A stretch of 64,000 nt of DNA from Nitrospirota bacterium (GCA_021825295.1 JAKAHV010000003.1:1-64000), one strand, 5' to 3'. Shown: positions 49,616-58,856, counted from the first letter of the stretch. Notes: a model not told the origin generated them from the letters alone. Translations and numbers: made by a program.

Positions 49616-50614
49616 TCAGCGGGCCCCGCCGGGCAGGTTCCGGACCCGGTCAAGCACCCCGGTAAAAAAACCCTCCCCCGTGCGCATCTCCACGCAAAGG
49701 GCATAAAGGCCGGCCCTCTCCTTCCCAAGCCTCATTATATCCTTTTCGGTGGTGATAATCCACAGCCCCCGCGCTTTTTCCCTGATCCGGCCCAACTCAG
49801 CCTCCCGGAACATGTGATGGTCGCGAAATTTCCAAAAAACCTTTACATCGGCGCCCGCATCGAGGAGGCTCTGCCTGAAGGCGGAAGGCTCCCCGATCCC
49901 GGCGAATGCAAAGACCTCCCTGCCCTTAAGCCATGCCGGGGGATATTTTTTGCCGCTGCCGCAGTCGATCACACCTGAAGCCTCGAACCATGCCGGGAAT
50001 ATGGGCGCGTGTGGGTTGTGCACCCTTATCCGCCGCTCGAAATCAGGCGGCACTTCCCTGTTTTCGCACTTGCTGACCACGATTATCCCGGCCCGTCCAA
50101 TCCCGGAGGCCGGCTCCCTCAGGTCGCCGACCGGCAGGAGCTTGTCGTGATAAAAGGGGGACCGGGCGCTCAGCACGAGTATATCCAGGTCCCGCTTGAG
50201 CCGCCAGTGCTGGAAACCGTCGTCCAGGATGAACGTATCGGGCTTCGGCTGAAGGGAAAGCGCGTAGAGGCCCGCGGCATACCTGTCCCCGCCCTTTACA
50301 ACCGGCACGCCCGGAAGCCTTGCGGCCATAAGGAGGGGTTCATCGCCCGCGTCCGCCGCGCTCATTTCCGCGGTTATAACGGCGGGCCCGGCAAGCGCGC
50401 CCTTGTAGCCCCTGGTGAGGATGCAGACGCGCCGGCCGTTCGCTGCGAGTCTTTCGGCAAGCGCGATTACAAGCGGGGTCTTGCCGGTGCCGCCGGTCGT
50501 AAGGTTGCCTACGCTTATTACCGCCGCGCCGGGCAGCGATCCAGCCTTCGCCGATTTCCGCCGCCGGTCGAATTTTTGGCCCAGCAGATAAGCCAGTTCA
50601 AATAGACCCTTCAC
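49616..50614 (-). CDS. lpxK: tetraacyldisaccharide 4'-kinase
   Basis: Phosphorylates the 4' position of the lipid A disaccharide at the inner membrane. The 332 residues include the P-loop ISVGNLTTGGTGKTPLVI (about 33-50), CILTRGYKG, FILDDGFQHWRLKRDLDILVL and IITTEKDIMRL. Together with waaA and lpxB just upstream it forms a lipid A/Kdo operon. Confidence 0.94.
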   Translation of the reverse strand: MKGLFELAYLLGQKFDRRRKSAKAGSLPGAAVISVGNLTTGGTGKTPLVIALAERLAANGRRVCILTRGYKGALAGPAVITAEMSAADAGDEPLLMAARLPGVPVVKGGDRYAAGLYALSLQPKPDTFILDDGFQHWRLKRDLDILVLSARSPFYHDKLLPVGDLREPASGIGRAGIIVVSKCENREVPPDFERRIRVHNPHAPIFPAWFEASGVIDCGSGKKYPPAWLKGREVFAFAGIGEPSAFRQSLLDAGADVKVFWKFRDHHMFREAELGRIREKARGLWIITTEKDIMRLGKERAGLYALCVEMRTGEGFFTGVLDRVRNLPGGAR

Positions 50615-50646
50615 CGTTTTCTATCTTACCGCAAGGCATTCTCATT

Positions 50647-51906
50647 TTATATGCCTCCCAATACGCCCATCATCGCATTCACCGTCTTTTCCACGGCCCC
50701 GGAGCGTTCGAGATAGAATTTTTTTGCGGCCGCGCCCATCGCGGCCATCCTGCCCTCATCCATCAGAAGCCCCGGCAAAATTTCTAACAGGGTCTCCCTG
50801 TCGGCCATCAGGGCGCCGCCGGACTTCAGGAAATCCGGCATGAACGGAAAATTTCTCATATCGGGCCCGCAGATGACCGGCTTCCCCCAGTACGCCGGCT
50901 CCAGAGGGTTTTGCCCGCCTCGTGCAATGAAGCTGCCGCCCACTATGGCAACATCCGCCTTGGAGTAAATACCGAAAAGCTCCCCCACGGTGTCCACCAA
51001 AACGACGCCCGTCAGTTCTTTCCCGCTGGCGCCGGCCGCCGAGCTTTTCAGATACCCGAGGCCCGCCTTTTTTATCAGCGCCTCCACCTCCGGCACGCGC
51101 TCCGGATGCCTTGGGACAAGCACCAGGGAAAGCAGGGGGAATTTTTGCCTCAGTTTCCCGTAAGCATCAATTACAAGCTCTTCCTCTCCCGCGTGCGTGC
51201 TGCCCGCGACGATGACGGGACTGGTGACCCTCTGCGCCCAGGCGGGGGCTGGGGGGATGCCTTTTCCGCCCATCTCGAATTTGAAATTTCCGGTCACGAG
51301 GACCTTCCGCTGCGGCGCGCCTATCAGGGCCGCCCTTTCCGCGTAGACCTCGTCCTGCACGCACATCAGAGACAGCCTGCTCAGCACGGGCTTGAAGAAA
51401 AAGCGAAGTCTCCGGTAGCCCGCTGTGGACTTCTCCGAGAGCCTGCCGTTTACGATGAAAACCGGGATGCCCAGCCCGTGCATGGTCCTTACCGCGTTTG
51501 GCCAGAGCTCCGTCTCCATGAGGACGAAGGCGCCCGGTTTCAGCGCCCTTGCCGCCCTTTTATATGCAAACGGCAGGTCGAATGGCAGATAGACTATCCG
51601 GCAGTCCGGGAGTTTTTTCCGCGCAACCTGCTGCCCCGTCTCAGTGATCGTAGAGACGACGGGATCGAACCCCCTTGCCTTCAGGGCCTCGATAAAGGGG
51701 ACTGCCGCCATCACCTCGCCCACGCTTACCGCGTGGACCCATACTGTTCTGCCTTCTTCTTTTCGCGTCTGGCCTGCCTCTTTCCCGATGCGGCCGAATT
51801 TCATGGCAAGCCACTGCATGCGCGCTGCCTTCGGCCTTTTCAAAAGCTCCCCTGGCAGGAAAAAAGGAAGGATGGCGGCGTATAAAACCGTATAGATGAA
51901 AAACAA
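50647..51906 (-). CDS. waaA: Kdo transferase (3-deoxy-D-manno-octulosonic acid transferase)
   Basis: A 419-residue GT-B glycosyltransferase anchored by an N-terminal hydrophobic helix. It adds Kdo to lipid IVA. Motifs: VWVHAVSVGEVMAA with the catalytic-region Glu, ETELWPN, and GGSFIARGGQNPLEPAYWGKPVICGP. One gene only; number of Kdo residues added cannot be told from sequence. Confidence 0.94.
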   Translation of the reverse strand: MFFIYTVLYAAILPFFLPGELLKRPKAARMQWLAMKFGRIGKEAGQTRKEEGRTVWVHAVSVGEVMAAVPFIEALKARGFDPVVSTITETGQQVARKKLPDCRIVYLPFDLPFAYKRAARALKPGAFVLMETELWPNAVRTMHGLGIPVFIVNGRLSEKSTAGYRRLRFFFKPVLSRLSLMCVQDEVYAERAALIGAPQRKVLVTGNFKFEMGGKGIPPAPAWAQRVTSPVIVAGSTHAGEEELVIDAYGKLRQKFPLLSLVLVPRHPERVPEVEALIKKAGLGYLKSSAAGASGKELTGVVLVDTVGELFGIYSKADVAIVGGSFIARGGQNPLEPAYWGKPVICGPDMRNFPFMPDFLKSGGALMADRETLLEILPGLLMDEGRMAAMGAAAKKFYLERSGAVEKTVNAMMGVLGGI

Positions 51907-51915
51907 GGGCCCCCT

Positions 51916-53046
51916 TTACCTCCAGCCCGCCATCTCGCAGACCATTTCAGCAACGCGCGCCGAGGCGCTCCTGCCCCCGAACATGGCCCGGACATCACGG
52001 AACACCGAGACCATCTGCCTCCTGTAGCCGGCATCCTTCACTATCCGCCTCAGTTCGGCCATGACATCGCCGGAATTGGCCTTGTCCTGCAAAAACTCCT
52101 TCACGGCCTGCCCCCCGGAGAGGATATTCACAAGCGAGACATATTTTACCTTTACGAGGGCCTTCGCTATATGAAACGTCAGCGGCGAGAGCCTGTAGAC
52201 GACGGTGAAAGGTCTTTCAAGAAAGGCGGCCTGCAGCGTTGCCGTGCCGGAGGCGATAAGGGCGGCATCCGATGCGGCAAGCGCCCCGACGGCGTTTTCC
52301 TTCCTGATGACGACGCCGCTTTCACGGAATGCCCTGAATTGTTCGCTGAAAGGCCCGGTCTTCAGATTGGGGGCAACAGGCATGAAAAACTGCCACTCCG
52401 GGAATTCCCGCCTGAAAAGCGACATGACATCGAAGAAAAGCGGCAGATGCCTTTTGAGTTCGGACGGCCTGCTGCCCGGAAGAAGGGACAGAAGCGGCCT
52501 GGCCCCGTCCAGCCCCATGTCCGCCTTTTTGGGCGGCGTCATGCCTGAAATCTCATCCAGGACCGGGTGGCCCACAAACTCATGCGGTACTGCCGCCTTC
52601 CGGTAAATCTCCTCCTCGAACGGCAGGATGAGGGCGACCCGGTCCGCCAGGGCCTTCATCTTTTTTATCCTGCCCGCCCGCCAGGCCCAGAGCTGCGGGC
52701 TTACGTAATAGAGGACGGGCACTCCCCTTCTTTTAAGCTCGGCGGCGGCCCGGAAATTGAAATCTGGGAAATCTATGAGTATGGCCGCCTGCGGCCGGTC
52801 TTGATCTATCCTTTGAAGGATCTCCCGGAATGTGGCCCGGAGCTCCCTGATGTGGGAGACAAGCTCGGTAAGCCCGAACGCCCCTGATACCCGCCGGATG
52901 ATCTCGACGCCCTCGGCCTCCATCCGTTCCCCCCCGACGCCCATTATCCTCACATCGGGGGCCATCCTTCGAAGCTCCGCAGCCAGGAGCGCCCCGTACA
53001 GCTCGCCCGAGGACTCTCCGGCCACTATGAGCAGTCTTTTAGACAC
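51916..53046 (-). CDS. lpxB: lipid A disaccharide synthase
   Basis: A 376-residue GT-B enzyme joining UDP-diacylglucosamine to lipid X. It begins RLLIVAGESSGELYGALLAAEL and contains ILIDFPDFNFR, YYVSPQLWAWRAGRIKKMKALADRVALILPFEEEIY, VGHPVLDE, and LLPGSRPSELKRHLPLF. It overlaps gnnB by 8 nt. Confidence 0.95.
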   Translation of the reverse strand: MSKRLLIVAGESSGELYGALLAAELRRMAPDVRIMGVGGERMEAEGVEIIRRVSGAFGLTELVSHIRELRATFREILQRIDQDRPQAAILIDFPDFNFRAAAELKRRGVPVLYYVSPQLWAWRAGRIKKMKALADRVALILPFEEEIYRKAAVPHEFVGHPVLDEISGMTPPKKADMGLDGARPLLSLLPGSRPSELKRHLPLFFDVMSLFRREFPEWQFFMPVAPNLKTGPFSEQFRAFRESGVVIRKENAVGALAASDAALIASGTATLQAAFLERPFTVVYRLSPLTFHIAKALVKVKYVSLVNILSGGQAVKEFLQDKANSGDVMAELRRIVKDAGYRRQMVSVFRDVRAMFGGRSASARVAEMVCEMAGWR

Positions 53047-54151
53047 CGATTACGATCTTCGAGATGCGCTCTATTTCTGCGTCCTCCAGTTCAGGGTATA
53101 TGGGCAGCGAGAGCACCTCGCGGCAGGCAGCCTCTGCGCAGGGGAAGTCCCCCTCCTTGTGCCCCATGAATCCCAGGGCCGGTTGAAGGTGCATGGGGAC
53201 CGGATAATAGATCATGGAGGATATCTGCTGCTGCCGGAGTTTTTCCTTCACGGCGTCTCTCCGGCGGTGCCGAATGGTGTACTGGTGAAAGACGTGCCTT
53301 GAACCGCCGTCTTCGCCCATAGGCGGGCATTTGATGCCGTCTAGGCCGGAAAGCAATCTGTTGTAGAGGGCGGCCTTATGCCTCCTTTTTTCATTATAGT
53401 CGTCCAGCCGCTTGAGCTTTACAAGGAGGATTGCCGCCTGAAGCTCGTCCAGCCTGCTGTTGAAGCCGATGGATTGGTGGATATAACTGCCTGAGGAGCC
53501 GTGATTCCTGAGAAGCCTTATCTCCCTCGCCATCTCATCGCTGTTCGTCGTTATAAGCCCGCCGTCGCCATAGGCGCCCAGGTTCTTGCTCGGATAGAAG
53601 CTGAATGCCCCTGCATCCCCGAAGCCGCCGGTTTTCCGGGCATTTTGTCCAAGGGTGGCGCCGAAGGACTGGGCGCAGTCCTCGACCACCTTCAGATTGT
53701 GCCGGCCTGCCAGCTCCATGATCCTCCCCATCGCTGCGGGGTACCCGAACAGATGAACGGGCAGGATGGCCCTGGTCCTCTCCGTTATCTTCTCTTCGAC
53801 CTTCGACGGGTCGATATTGAAAGTCTCAATATCCATGTCGGCGAAAACGGGCTTCGCGCCCAGGTAGAGTATCGCCTCTACGGTGGAGAAGAATGTGAAA
53901 GGGGTGGTGATAACCTCGTCCGCGGGTCCTATCCCAAGGGCCTTCAGGGAAAGGGCCAGCGCATCGGTCCCCGAGGCCACGCCTATTGCGTGCCTTGTTC
54001 CGATATAGGCCGCGGCGCTCTCTTCAAACCGGCCGACCATCCGGCCCAGGATGTACTGGCCGCTTTCAATGACGCCCAGAACCTCGCGGACCACTTCATC
54101 TCTGATTCCGGCAAGCTGTTTCTTCAAATCGAGCATCGGGATGGAAGACAT
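53039..54151 (-). CDS. gnnB: GnnB-like aminotransferase for UDP-GlcNAc3N
   Basis: A 370-residue DegT/DnrJ/EryC1 PLP enzyme: IPMLDLKKQLAGIRDEV, GVASGTDALALSLKALGI, the PLP lysine in FYPSKNLGAYGDGG, and HVFHQYTIRHRRRD. In Acidithiobacillus and Leptospira, GnnA and GnnB convert UDP-GlcNAc into its 3-amino form, so lipid A is built with amide-linked acyl chains at position 3. The position directly before lpxB and after a matching oxidoreductase gene supports that role. It is a paralogue of the enzyme at 23271-24473, which sits in a different sugar pathway. Confidence 0.82.
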   Translation of the reverse strand: MSSIPMLDLKKQLAGIRDEVVREVLGVIESGQYILGRMVGRFEESAAAYIGTRHAIGVASGTDALALSLKALGIGPADEVITTPFTFFSTVEAILYLGAKPVFADMDIETFNIDPSKVEEKITERTRAILPVHLFGYPAAMGRIMELAGRHNLKVVEDCAQSFGATLGQNARKTGGFGDAGAFSFYPSKNLGAYGDGGLITTNSDEMAREIRLLRNHGSSGSYIHQSIGFNSRLDELQAAILLVKLKRLDDYNEKRRHKAALYNRLLSGLDGIKCPPMGEDGGSRHVFHQYTIRHRRRDAVKEKLRQQQISSMIYYPVPMHLQPALGFMGHKEGDFPCAEAACREVLSLPIYPELEDAEIERISKIVIGV

Positions 54152-54154
54152 TTT

Positions 54155-55072
54155 TCAGAAAGCGCTCCTTATGGTCGCTGATATGCCGAGCGCAAGCTCA
54201 AGCGCCCGGCGCGCCTCCAGGGGGCTTACCCTGGGGGCCATTCTGGTCTTTATGCACCTCGCAAAATCCATCAGTTCCTCTCTAAGCGGCTCGGCGGGGC
54301 CGGCCTCCGTCCGCTCCTCGGCGTCCTGCGTCTTAAGCGTGACCTGCTTTGCCAGAAGGTCGGCCTTCACGAGCCTGCCGTCCTCGACGAATTCCATTAC
54401 CCTTCTTTTTTCCGCCGCGACCCGGCTTACGCTGAAAAACGCGGACCCGCCGTTATCAAAATCCACCCACGCCTGCGCGGTGTCCAGGTTGCGGGTGATT
54501 ATGCGGGCCCCGGCCGCCTTTATGTCCTTCACCCCCGGACAGCCAAAGGCGGCGAGCGCAAGGTCTATGTCATGTATCATCATGTCCAGCGTGACATCCA
54601 CGTCCAGAGACCTCTCGGGAAACGGGGACGTCCTCTGGGCCTCTATGAAGACAGGCTTCCGCAACAGCGAGAGGGCCTTGCGGGCGGCCGGGTTGAACCT
54701 CTCTATGTGCCCGGCCTGGAGGATGAGGCCCCTTTGCCGGGCCAGCTCGCAGACATCTTCGGCCTCCGCCATCGTGGCGCAGATGGGTTTTTCCAGCAGG
54801 ACGTCCTTTCCCGCCTGAAGACAGCCCATGGCCACCCCATAATGCGCGCTGGTCGGCGTCACGATGCTCACCGCGTCCACCAGGGGCAGCATATCACGGT
54901 AGTCCGTGAAAAATCTTGCCCCGTAGGTCTCCGCCACCTCGCGCGCCCTCTCAGCGTCCGTGTCGCAGACGGCGGCAAGCTCCATGCCGCCCGTCTCCTG
55001 CCCCAGAACGCAATATACCCTGGCGTGGTGCCGGCCCAGATAGCCGGCCCCGATTACTCCGAATCTAAGCAT
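54155..55072 (-). CDS. gnnA: GnnA-like UDP-GlcNAc 3-dehydrogenase
   Basis: A 305-residue Gfo/Idh/MocA oxidoreductase: RFGVIGAGYLGRHHARVY at the N-terminus, DVLLEKPICATMAEAEDV and HIERFNPAARKALSLL. It would oxidise C3 of UDP-GlcNAc before GnnB aminates it. It precedes gnnB by 3 nt and leads the operon gnnA-gnnB-lpxB-waaA-lpxK-yjbQ. No lpxA, lpxC or lpxD lies in this window. Confidence 0.82.
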   Translation of the reverse strand: MLRFGVIGAGYLGRHHARVYCVLGQETGGMELAAVCDTDAERAREVAETYGARFFTDYRDMLPLVDAVSIVTPTSAHYGVAMGCLQAGKDVLLEKPICATMAEAEDVCELARQRGLILQAGHIERFNPAARKALSLLRKPVFIEAQRTSPFPERSLDVDVTLDMMIHDIDLALAAFGCPGVKDIKAAGARIITRNLDTAQAWVDFDNGGSAFFSVSRVAAEKRRVMEFVEDGRLVKADLLAKQVTLKTQDAEERTEAGPAEPLREELMDFARCIKTRMAPRVSPLEARRALELALGISATIRSAF

Positions 55073-55152
55073 ATGCCCCCATTTTCAATACCATCTGATA
55101 TTTTGCATTAAAACCGGAAATTTCGGCAAGTTTTTTTACCCGCGGGCCTGCG

Positions 55153-55174
55153 TCAGATCTGTGGGGCAAGGCGG
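55153..55174. repeat. 22-bp sequence shared with the region left of the nuo promoter
   Basis: This stretch, including GTGGGGCAAGGCGG, is the same as 26939-26960 except one base. It may be a remnant of the element family described at 26961. Confidence 0.5.
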
Positions 55175-55186
55175 CAGGGAAAACTC

Positions 55187-55822
55187 TCAGATATTATTCG
55201 AGGGGCAGATGTCGAAGAGCACGCACTGCCCGTGCTTCGGGGCGCGCGCGGTGCAGATGCGGCGGCCATGGAGTATAAGCATGTGCGAGAGGTTCGCCCA
55301 CTCGCTCCCGGGCGTCATGGCCATGAGGTCTTCCTCTATCTTGTTGGGGTCGGTCTTTTTTGTAATCCCCAGCCTCTGGCTGAGCCGCTTCACATGGGTG
55401 TCCACCGCTATGCCTTCATTCCTGCCGTAGGCGTTTGAAAGCACGATGTTGGCCGTCTTCCTTGCCACGCCCGGCAGCTCGACAAGCGCGGCCATGGAGT
55501 CCGGCACCTTCCCCCCGTGGCTTTCGAGGATTATCGCCGCGCACCTCTTAATGTTTTTTGCCTTGTTCCGGTAGAAATTGATCCCGGCCACGTCCCTTTC
55601 AAGCTCCTCAAGCGGAGCGGCATCAAAATCCTTCACGCTCCTGTATTTTCTGAAGAGTTTTTCCGTGACGCGGTTTACGCTGGCGTCCGTGGCCTGGGCC
55701 GAGAGGATTGTGGCGGCCAGAAGCTCGAAAGGGGTCTCGTAATTCAGCTCGGTCTTCGGGTTGGGATACAGTTTCTTGAGGCGCCTGATTATCTCCTGCA
55801 CATGCTGCCGGTTTCCGAACAT
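55187..55822 (-). CDS. nth: endonuclease III with an altered iron-sulfur ligand
   Basis: Base-excision repair glycosylase/AP lyase for oxidised pyrimidines. The 211 residues contain the helix-hairpin-helix VELPGVARKTANIVL with catalytic K122, and D141 in AVDTHVKRL. The [4Fe-4S] loop reads C190-x6-H197-x2-C200-x5-C206: the second of four usual cysteines is His. The codon is CAC and the frame is intact. Either His serves as a ligand or the cluster is weakened or absent. Confidence 0.93.
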   Translation of the reverse strand: MFGNRQHVQEIIRRLKKLYPNPKTELNYETPFELLAATILSAQATDASVNRVTEKLFRKYRSVKDFDAAPLEELERDVAGINFYRNKAKNIKRCAAIILESHGGKVPDSMAALVELPGVARKTANIVLSNAYGRNEGIAVDTHVKRLSQRLGITKKTDPNKIEEDLMAMTPGSEWANLSHMLILHGRRICTARAPKHGQCVLFDICPSNNI

Positions 55823-55847
55823 CCGCCCGCCCCCTTCCAGCGCAGTT

Positions 55848-55911
55848 TAGAACCTATCTCAAAATAGCCTTTGGCTGCAAGAGGCCGAAATCAATTTTGA
55901 GATAGGTTCTA
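55848..55911. repeat. perfect 18-bp inverted repeat
   Basis: TAGAACCTATCTCAAAAT (55848-55865) is exactly inverted at 55894-55911 around a 28-nt loop, between nth and acpS. It could be a small MITE or serve as a terminator for acpS, as it ends near GCTTTTT. Confidence 0.8.
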
Positions 55912-55918
55912 GGCTTTT

Positions 55919-56326
55919 TCAAAAGCCCGCCTTCCTTTTTTCATTATTACCGGCCCCCTCGGCCACGACCATTGCGACCCCGTATTCCTCCTCATGGCTC
56001 AGGCTCAGAAACAGGTTTTCTATACCCGATTCGGCAAGCGCCACGGCGAGCCTGCCTTCCTTTTTTATCACGGGAGCGCCGCCCGCGCGGTTGACGATCT
56101 CGATCTCCCGGAAGGCTATCCCTGAGAGTTTCCCCCCGGAGGCCTTTATGAGGGCCTCTTTCGCGGCGAAGCGCACCGCCAGGGAGGCGTAGGGCTGCGC
56201 CTTTTCATAGCAGGCGGCTATCTCGGCCGCGGTAAAGACACGGTCGAGGAAACGCCTCCCCCATCTGTCCACGGCGGATTTGAGCCTCTTTATCCTCACG
56301 ATGTCCACGCCGACGCCCTTTATCAT
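55919..56326 (-). CDS. acpS: holo-[acyl-carrier-protein] synthase
   Basis: Adds phosphopantetheine to acyl carrier protein. The 135 residues begin MIKGVGVDIVRIKRLKSAVDRWG with the metal-binding D8, and hold RFAAKEALIKASG with E57. The ATG at 56326 overlaps the pdxJ stop as ATGA; longer frames are in pdxJ. The C-terminus adds a short Lys/Arg tail. Confidence 0.93.
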   Translation of the reverse strand: MIKGVGVDIVRIKRLKSAVDRWGRRFLDRVFTAAEIAACYEKAQPYASLAVRFAAKEALIKASGGKLSGIAFREIEIVNRAGGAPVIKKEGRLAVALAESGIENLFLSLSHEEEYGVAMVVAEGAGNNEKRKAGF

Positions 56327-57048
56327 TTCCGGTCCGGGCCTGCAATGAGGGCCTTCATCCGGGCCACGGCCTCCTGCATCCCGACAAGCACCGCCCTGCT
56401 CACTATGCTGTGGCCTATGTAAAGCCCCCTGAGCCCCGGAAGAAAGGCTATCCCCGCGACATTTGAGTAATCCAGACCGTGCCCCGCGTTGACCAGAAGC
56501 CCCGCGCTTTTTGCAAGGCCCATGGAGGCCTCCACCTTCCTGAGTTCCTTCGCTTTGGCCGCCGCGCCGGCGTTCGAGTAGTAGCCCGTGTGCAGCTCCA
56601 CCATGTCCGCGCCCGTCTTCGCGGCCCATTCGACGGCTTTCTCGTCCGGGTCTATGAAGAGGCTGACCGGGATGCCGCCGTCCTTCAGCCTTTTTACCGC
56701 CTCGGATATTTTTTTGAAATCCCCTTTCGCGTCCAGCCCGCCTTCGGTCGTAAGCTCGCGCCTTTTCTCGGGCACAAGGGTGGCCATGTCGGGTTTCGTT
56801 TCGAGGGCTATCTTCACCATCTCCCCTACCGGCGCCATTTCCAGGTTGAGCTCTATGGAGACAAGCTGCCGCATCAGCCTCAAGTCGCGGTCGTTTATGT
56901 GGCGCCTGTCCTCCCTCAGATGGACGGTGATGCCGTCCGCCCCGCCAAGGATGGCGAGGGTTGCGCCCATCAGAGGGTCCGGCTCCCGGCCGCCCCTTGC
57001 CTGCCTGAGTGTTGCGACATGATCGACGTTTACTCCCAGAAGGACCAC
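56323..57048 (-). CDS. pdxJ: pyridoxine 5'-phosphate synthase
   Basis: Makes the vitamin B6 ring from deoxyxylulose phosphate and aminoacetone phosphate. The 241 residues include LGVNVDHVATLRQARGGREPDP, VHLREDRRHINDRDL, ELHTGYYSNA, and NAGHGLDYSNV. The pdxJ-acpS order is common in bacteria. The gene follows nrdJ by 14 nt. Confidence 0.95.
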   Translation of the reverse strand: MVLLGVNVDHVATLRQARGGREPDPLMGATLAILGGADGITVHLREDRRHINDRDLRLMRQLVSIELNLEMAPVGEMVKIALETKPDMATLVPEKRRELTTEGGLDAKGDFKKISEAVKRLKDGGIPVSLFIDPDEKAVEWAAKTGADMVELHTGYYSNAGAAAKAKELRKVEASMGLAKSAGLLVNAGHGLDYSNVAGIAFLPGLRGLYIGHSIVSRAVLVGMQEAVARMKALIAGPDRK

Positions 57049-57062
57049 TTCAGATCCACCCC

Positions 57063-58796
57063 CTAATCCACAAGATCCGCCAGGTTTGTCACTTCAGTAA
57101 GCCTCACCAGCGCCCCCCTCTTCTTTGTGCCGGAACGAAAGACCGTGATTCCCTTGCACCCACTATCATAAGCCAAAAGATATGCTTTTGCCACATCTTC
57201 CCTGGTGGCGTTCCGGGGGAGGTTGATCGTCTTTGAGACCGCATTGTCGGTGTATTTCTGGAACACGGCCTGCATCCGGACATGATCTTCGGGGGCGATC
57301 TCGTGGGCCGTCCTGAAAATTTCCTTTATGTCCGCGGGCACCCCTCTGACGCCTTTCAGCGAGCCCTTGTGTACGACCTGCTGCATCAGCTCATCGCTGT
57401 AAAAACCGCGCTCCCTGGCCATCCGGACGAAATGCTTGTTTACGTCGAATATCTCGGTGTCCAGTACAAGGCGCTTGAAGGCTATCTTGAATATGGGCTC
57501 TATGCCGCTTGAGCAGTCGGCTATTATCGATATGGTGCCGGTGGGCGCTATCGTGGTGACGGTCGCGTTTCTCATGGGCGGCGCACCCGGCCTGTCCCAT
57601 ATGGAGCCCTTGAAATTCGGGAACGCGCCCCTTTCCTCCGCCAGGCCCGCGGACGCCGCATGCGATTGCTCCTGTATGAGGCCCATCAGTTCCCCGGCCA
57701 GATCGAAGCCGCCGGGGCTGTCGTAGCGGATGCCAAGCAGGATAAGCAGGTCCGCAAAACCCATCACGCCCAGGCCGATCTTTCTGTTTCCCCTGTGCAT
57801 GGCCTCTATCTCCGGCACGGGGTATTGGTTCACGTCTATAACGTCGTCCAGGAACCGCACGGCCGTCCGGACGTCCGCGGCGAGCGCGCCCCGGTCCAGC
57901 TCCGCCCTGCCGCCATCCGAAACCACGTATTTCGCCAGGTTGATGGAGCCCAGCACGCACGCCTCATTGGGCAGCAGCGGCTGCTCGCCGCAGGGGTTGG
58001 TGCTTTCTATCCGGCCCAGTTGCGGGGTGGGGTTGTGCCTGTTGATGACGTCTATGAATACAAGCCCGGGGTCGCCGGTCTCCCAGGCGCAGGAGACGAT
58101 CTCGTCGAAGACCTCCCCCGCATCCGCCTCTTTTACTGACTCTCCCGTGCGGGGGTTTACGAGCCAGTACCTTCCGCCCCGCTTGAGCGCGTCCATGAAG
58201 GCGTCGGTCACCGCGATCGAGATATTGAAATTCGTAAGCTCGCCTGCCGTCCTCTTGGCCCTTATGAAATCCAGGACGTCCGGGTGGTCCACGCGGAGGA
58301 TGCCCATGTTGGCTCCCCTCCGGGCCCCGCCCTGTTTTATGACGTCCGTTGCCGTGTTGTATATCCTCATGAAGGAGACGGGACCGCTGGCTATTCCCAT
58401 GGTGGAGCGAACTATGTCCGATTTCGGCCTCAGGTGGGAAAAGGAAAACCCGGTGCCCCCGCCGCTTTGAAGTATCTTGGCGGCGTTTTTGAGGGTGCCG
58501 AATATGCTGTCCATCGAGTCGTCCACGGGCAGGACGAAGCAGGCGGCAAGCTGGCCCATCGCCTTGCCCGCGTTCATCAGCGCCGGGGAATTGGGGAGAA
58601 ACTTCAAGCCGGCAAGAAGTCCGTAATAACGCCCTTCCCAGAGGGCGGTCTCTCCGCCGTAATTCTTCTCCGCAAGGCCCGCATGATGGGCAACCCGCCT
58701 CATCAGTTCCTCTGGGGTCTCGATGGCGGCGCCATGCTCGTCCTTCAGAAGATACCTTGCCCTCAGCACCTTCTGAGCGTTCCGGGTAAGCTCCAA
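57063..58796 (-). CDS. nrdJ: B12-dependent (class II) ribonucleotide reductase, short form
   Basis: Reduces ribonucleotides with adenosylcobalamin. The 577 residues contain the thiyl-site loop STNPCGEQPLLPNEACVLGSINLAK, QSGGGTGFSFSHLRP, DVIKQGGARRGANMG and TIAPTGTISIIADCSSGIEP. It lacks an N-terminal ATP cone. The C-terminus stops soon after CKGITVFRSGTKK and has no cysteine pair or zinc ribbon of the kind that usually re-reduces the active site; pdxJ begins 14 nt downstream, so the missing part is not encoded next door. Supported by cobO in the same window. Confidence 0.93.
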   Translation of the reverse strand: MELTRNAQKVLRARYLLKDEHGAAIETPEELMRRVAHHAGLAEKNYGGETALWEGRYYGLLAGLKFLPNSPALMNAGKAMGQLAACFVLPVDDSMDSIFGTLKNAAKILQSGGGTGFSFSHLRPKSDIVRSTMGIASGPVSFMRIYNTATDVIKQGGARRGANMGILRVDHPDVLDFIRAKRTAGELTNFNISIAVTDAFMDALKRGGRYWLVNPRTGESVKEADAGEVFDEIVSCAWETGDPGLVFIDVINRHNPTPQLGRIESTNPCGEQPLLPNEACVLGSINLAKYVVSDGGRAELDRGALAADVRTAVRFLDDVIDVNQYPVPEIEAMHRGNRKIGLGVMGFADLLILLGIRYDSPGGFDLAGELMGLIQEQSHAASAGLAEERGAFPNFKGSIWDRPGAPPMRNATVTTIAPTGTISIIADCSSGIEPIFKIAFKRLVLDTEIFDVNKHFVRMARERGFYSDELMQQVVHKGSLKGVRGVPADIKEIFRTAHEIAPEDHVRMQAVFQKYTDNAVSKTINLPRNATREDVAKAYLLAYDSGCKGITVFRSGTKKRGALVRLTEVTNLADLVD

Positions 58797-58856
58797 GGCC
58801 TTATCTCCTGACCCTCCCCCTTCGACGTTTCCTCTCCGGCAGAACCGGGCAACAAT

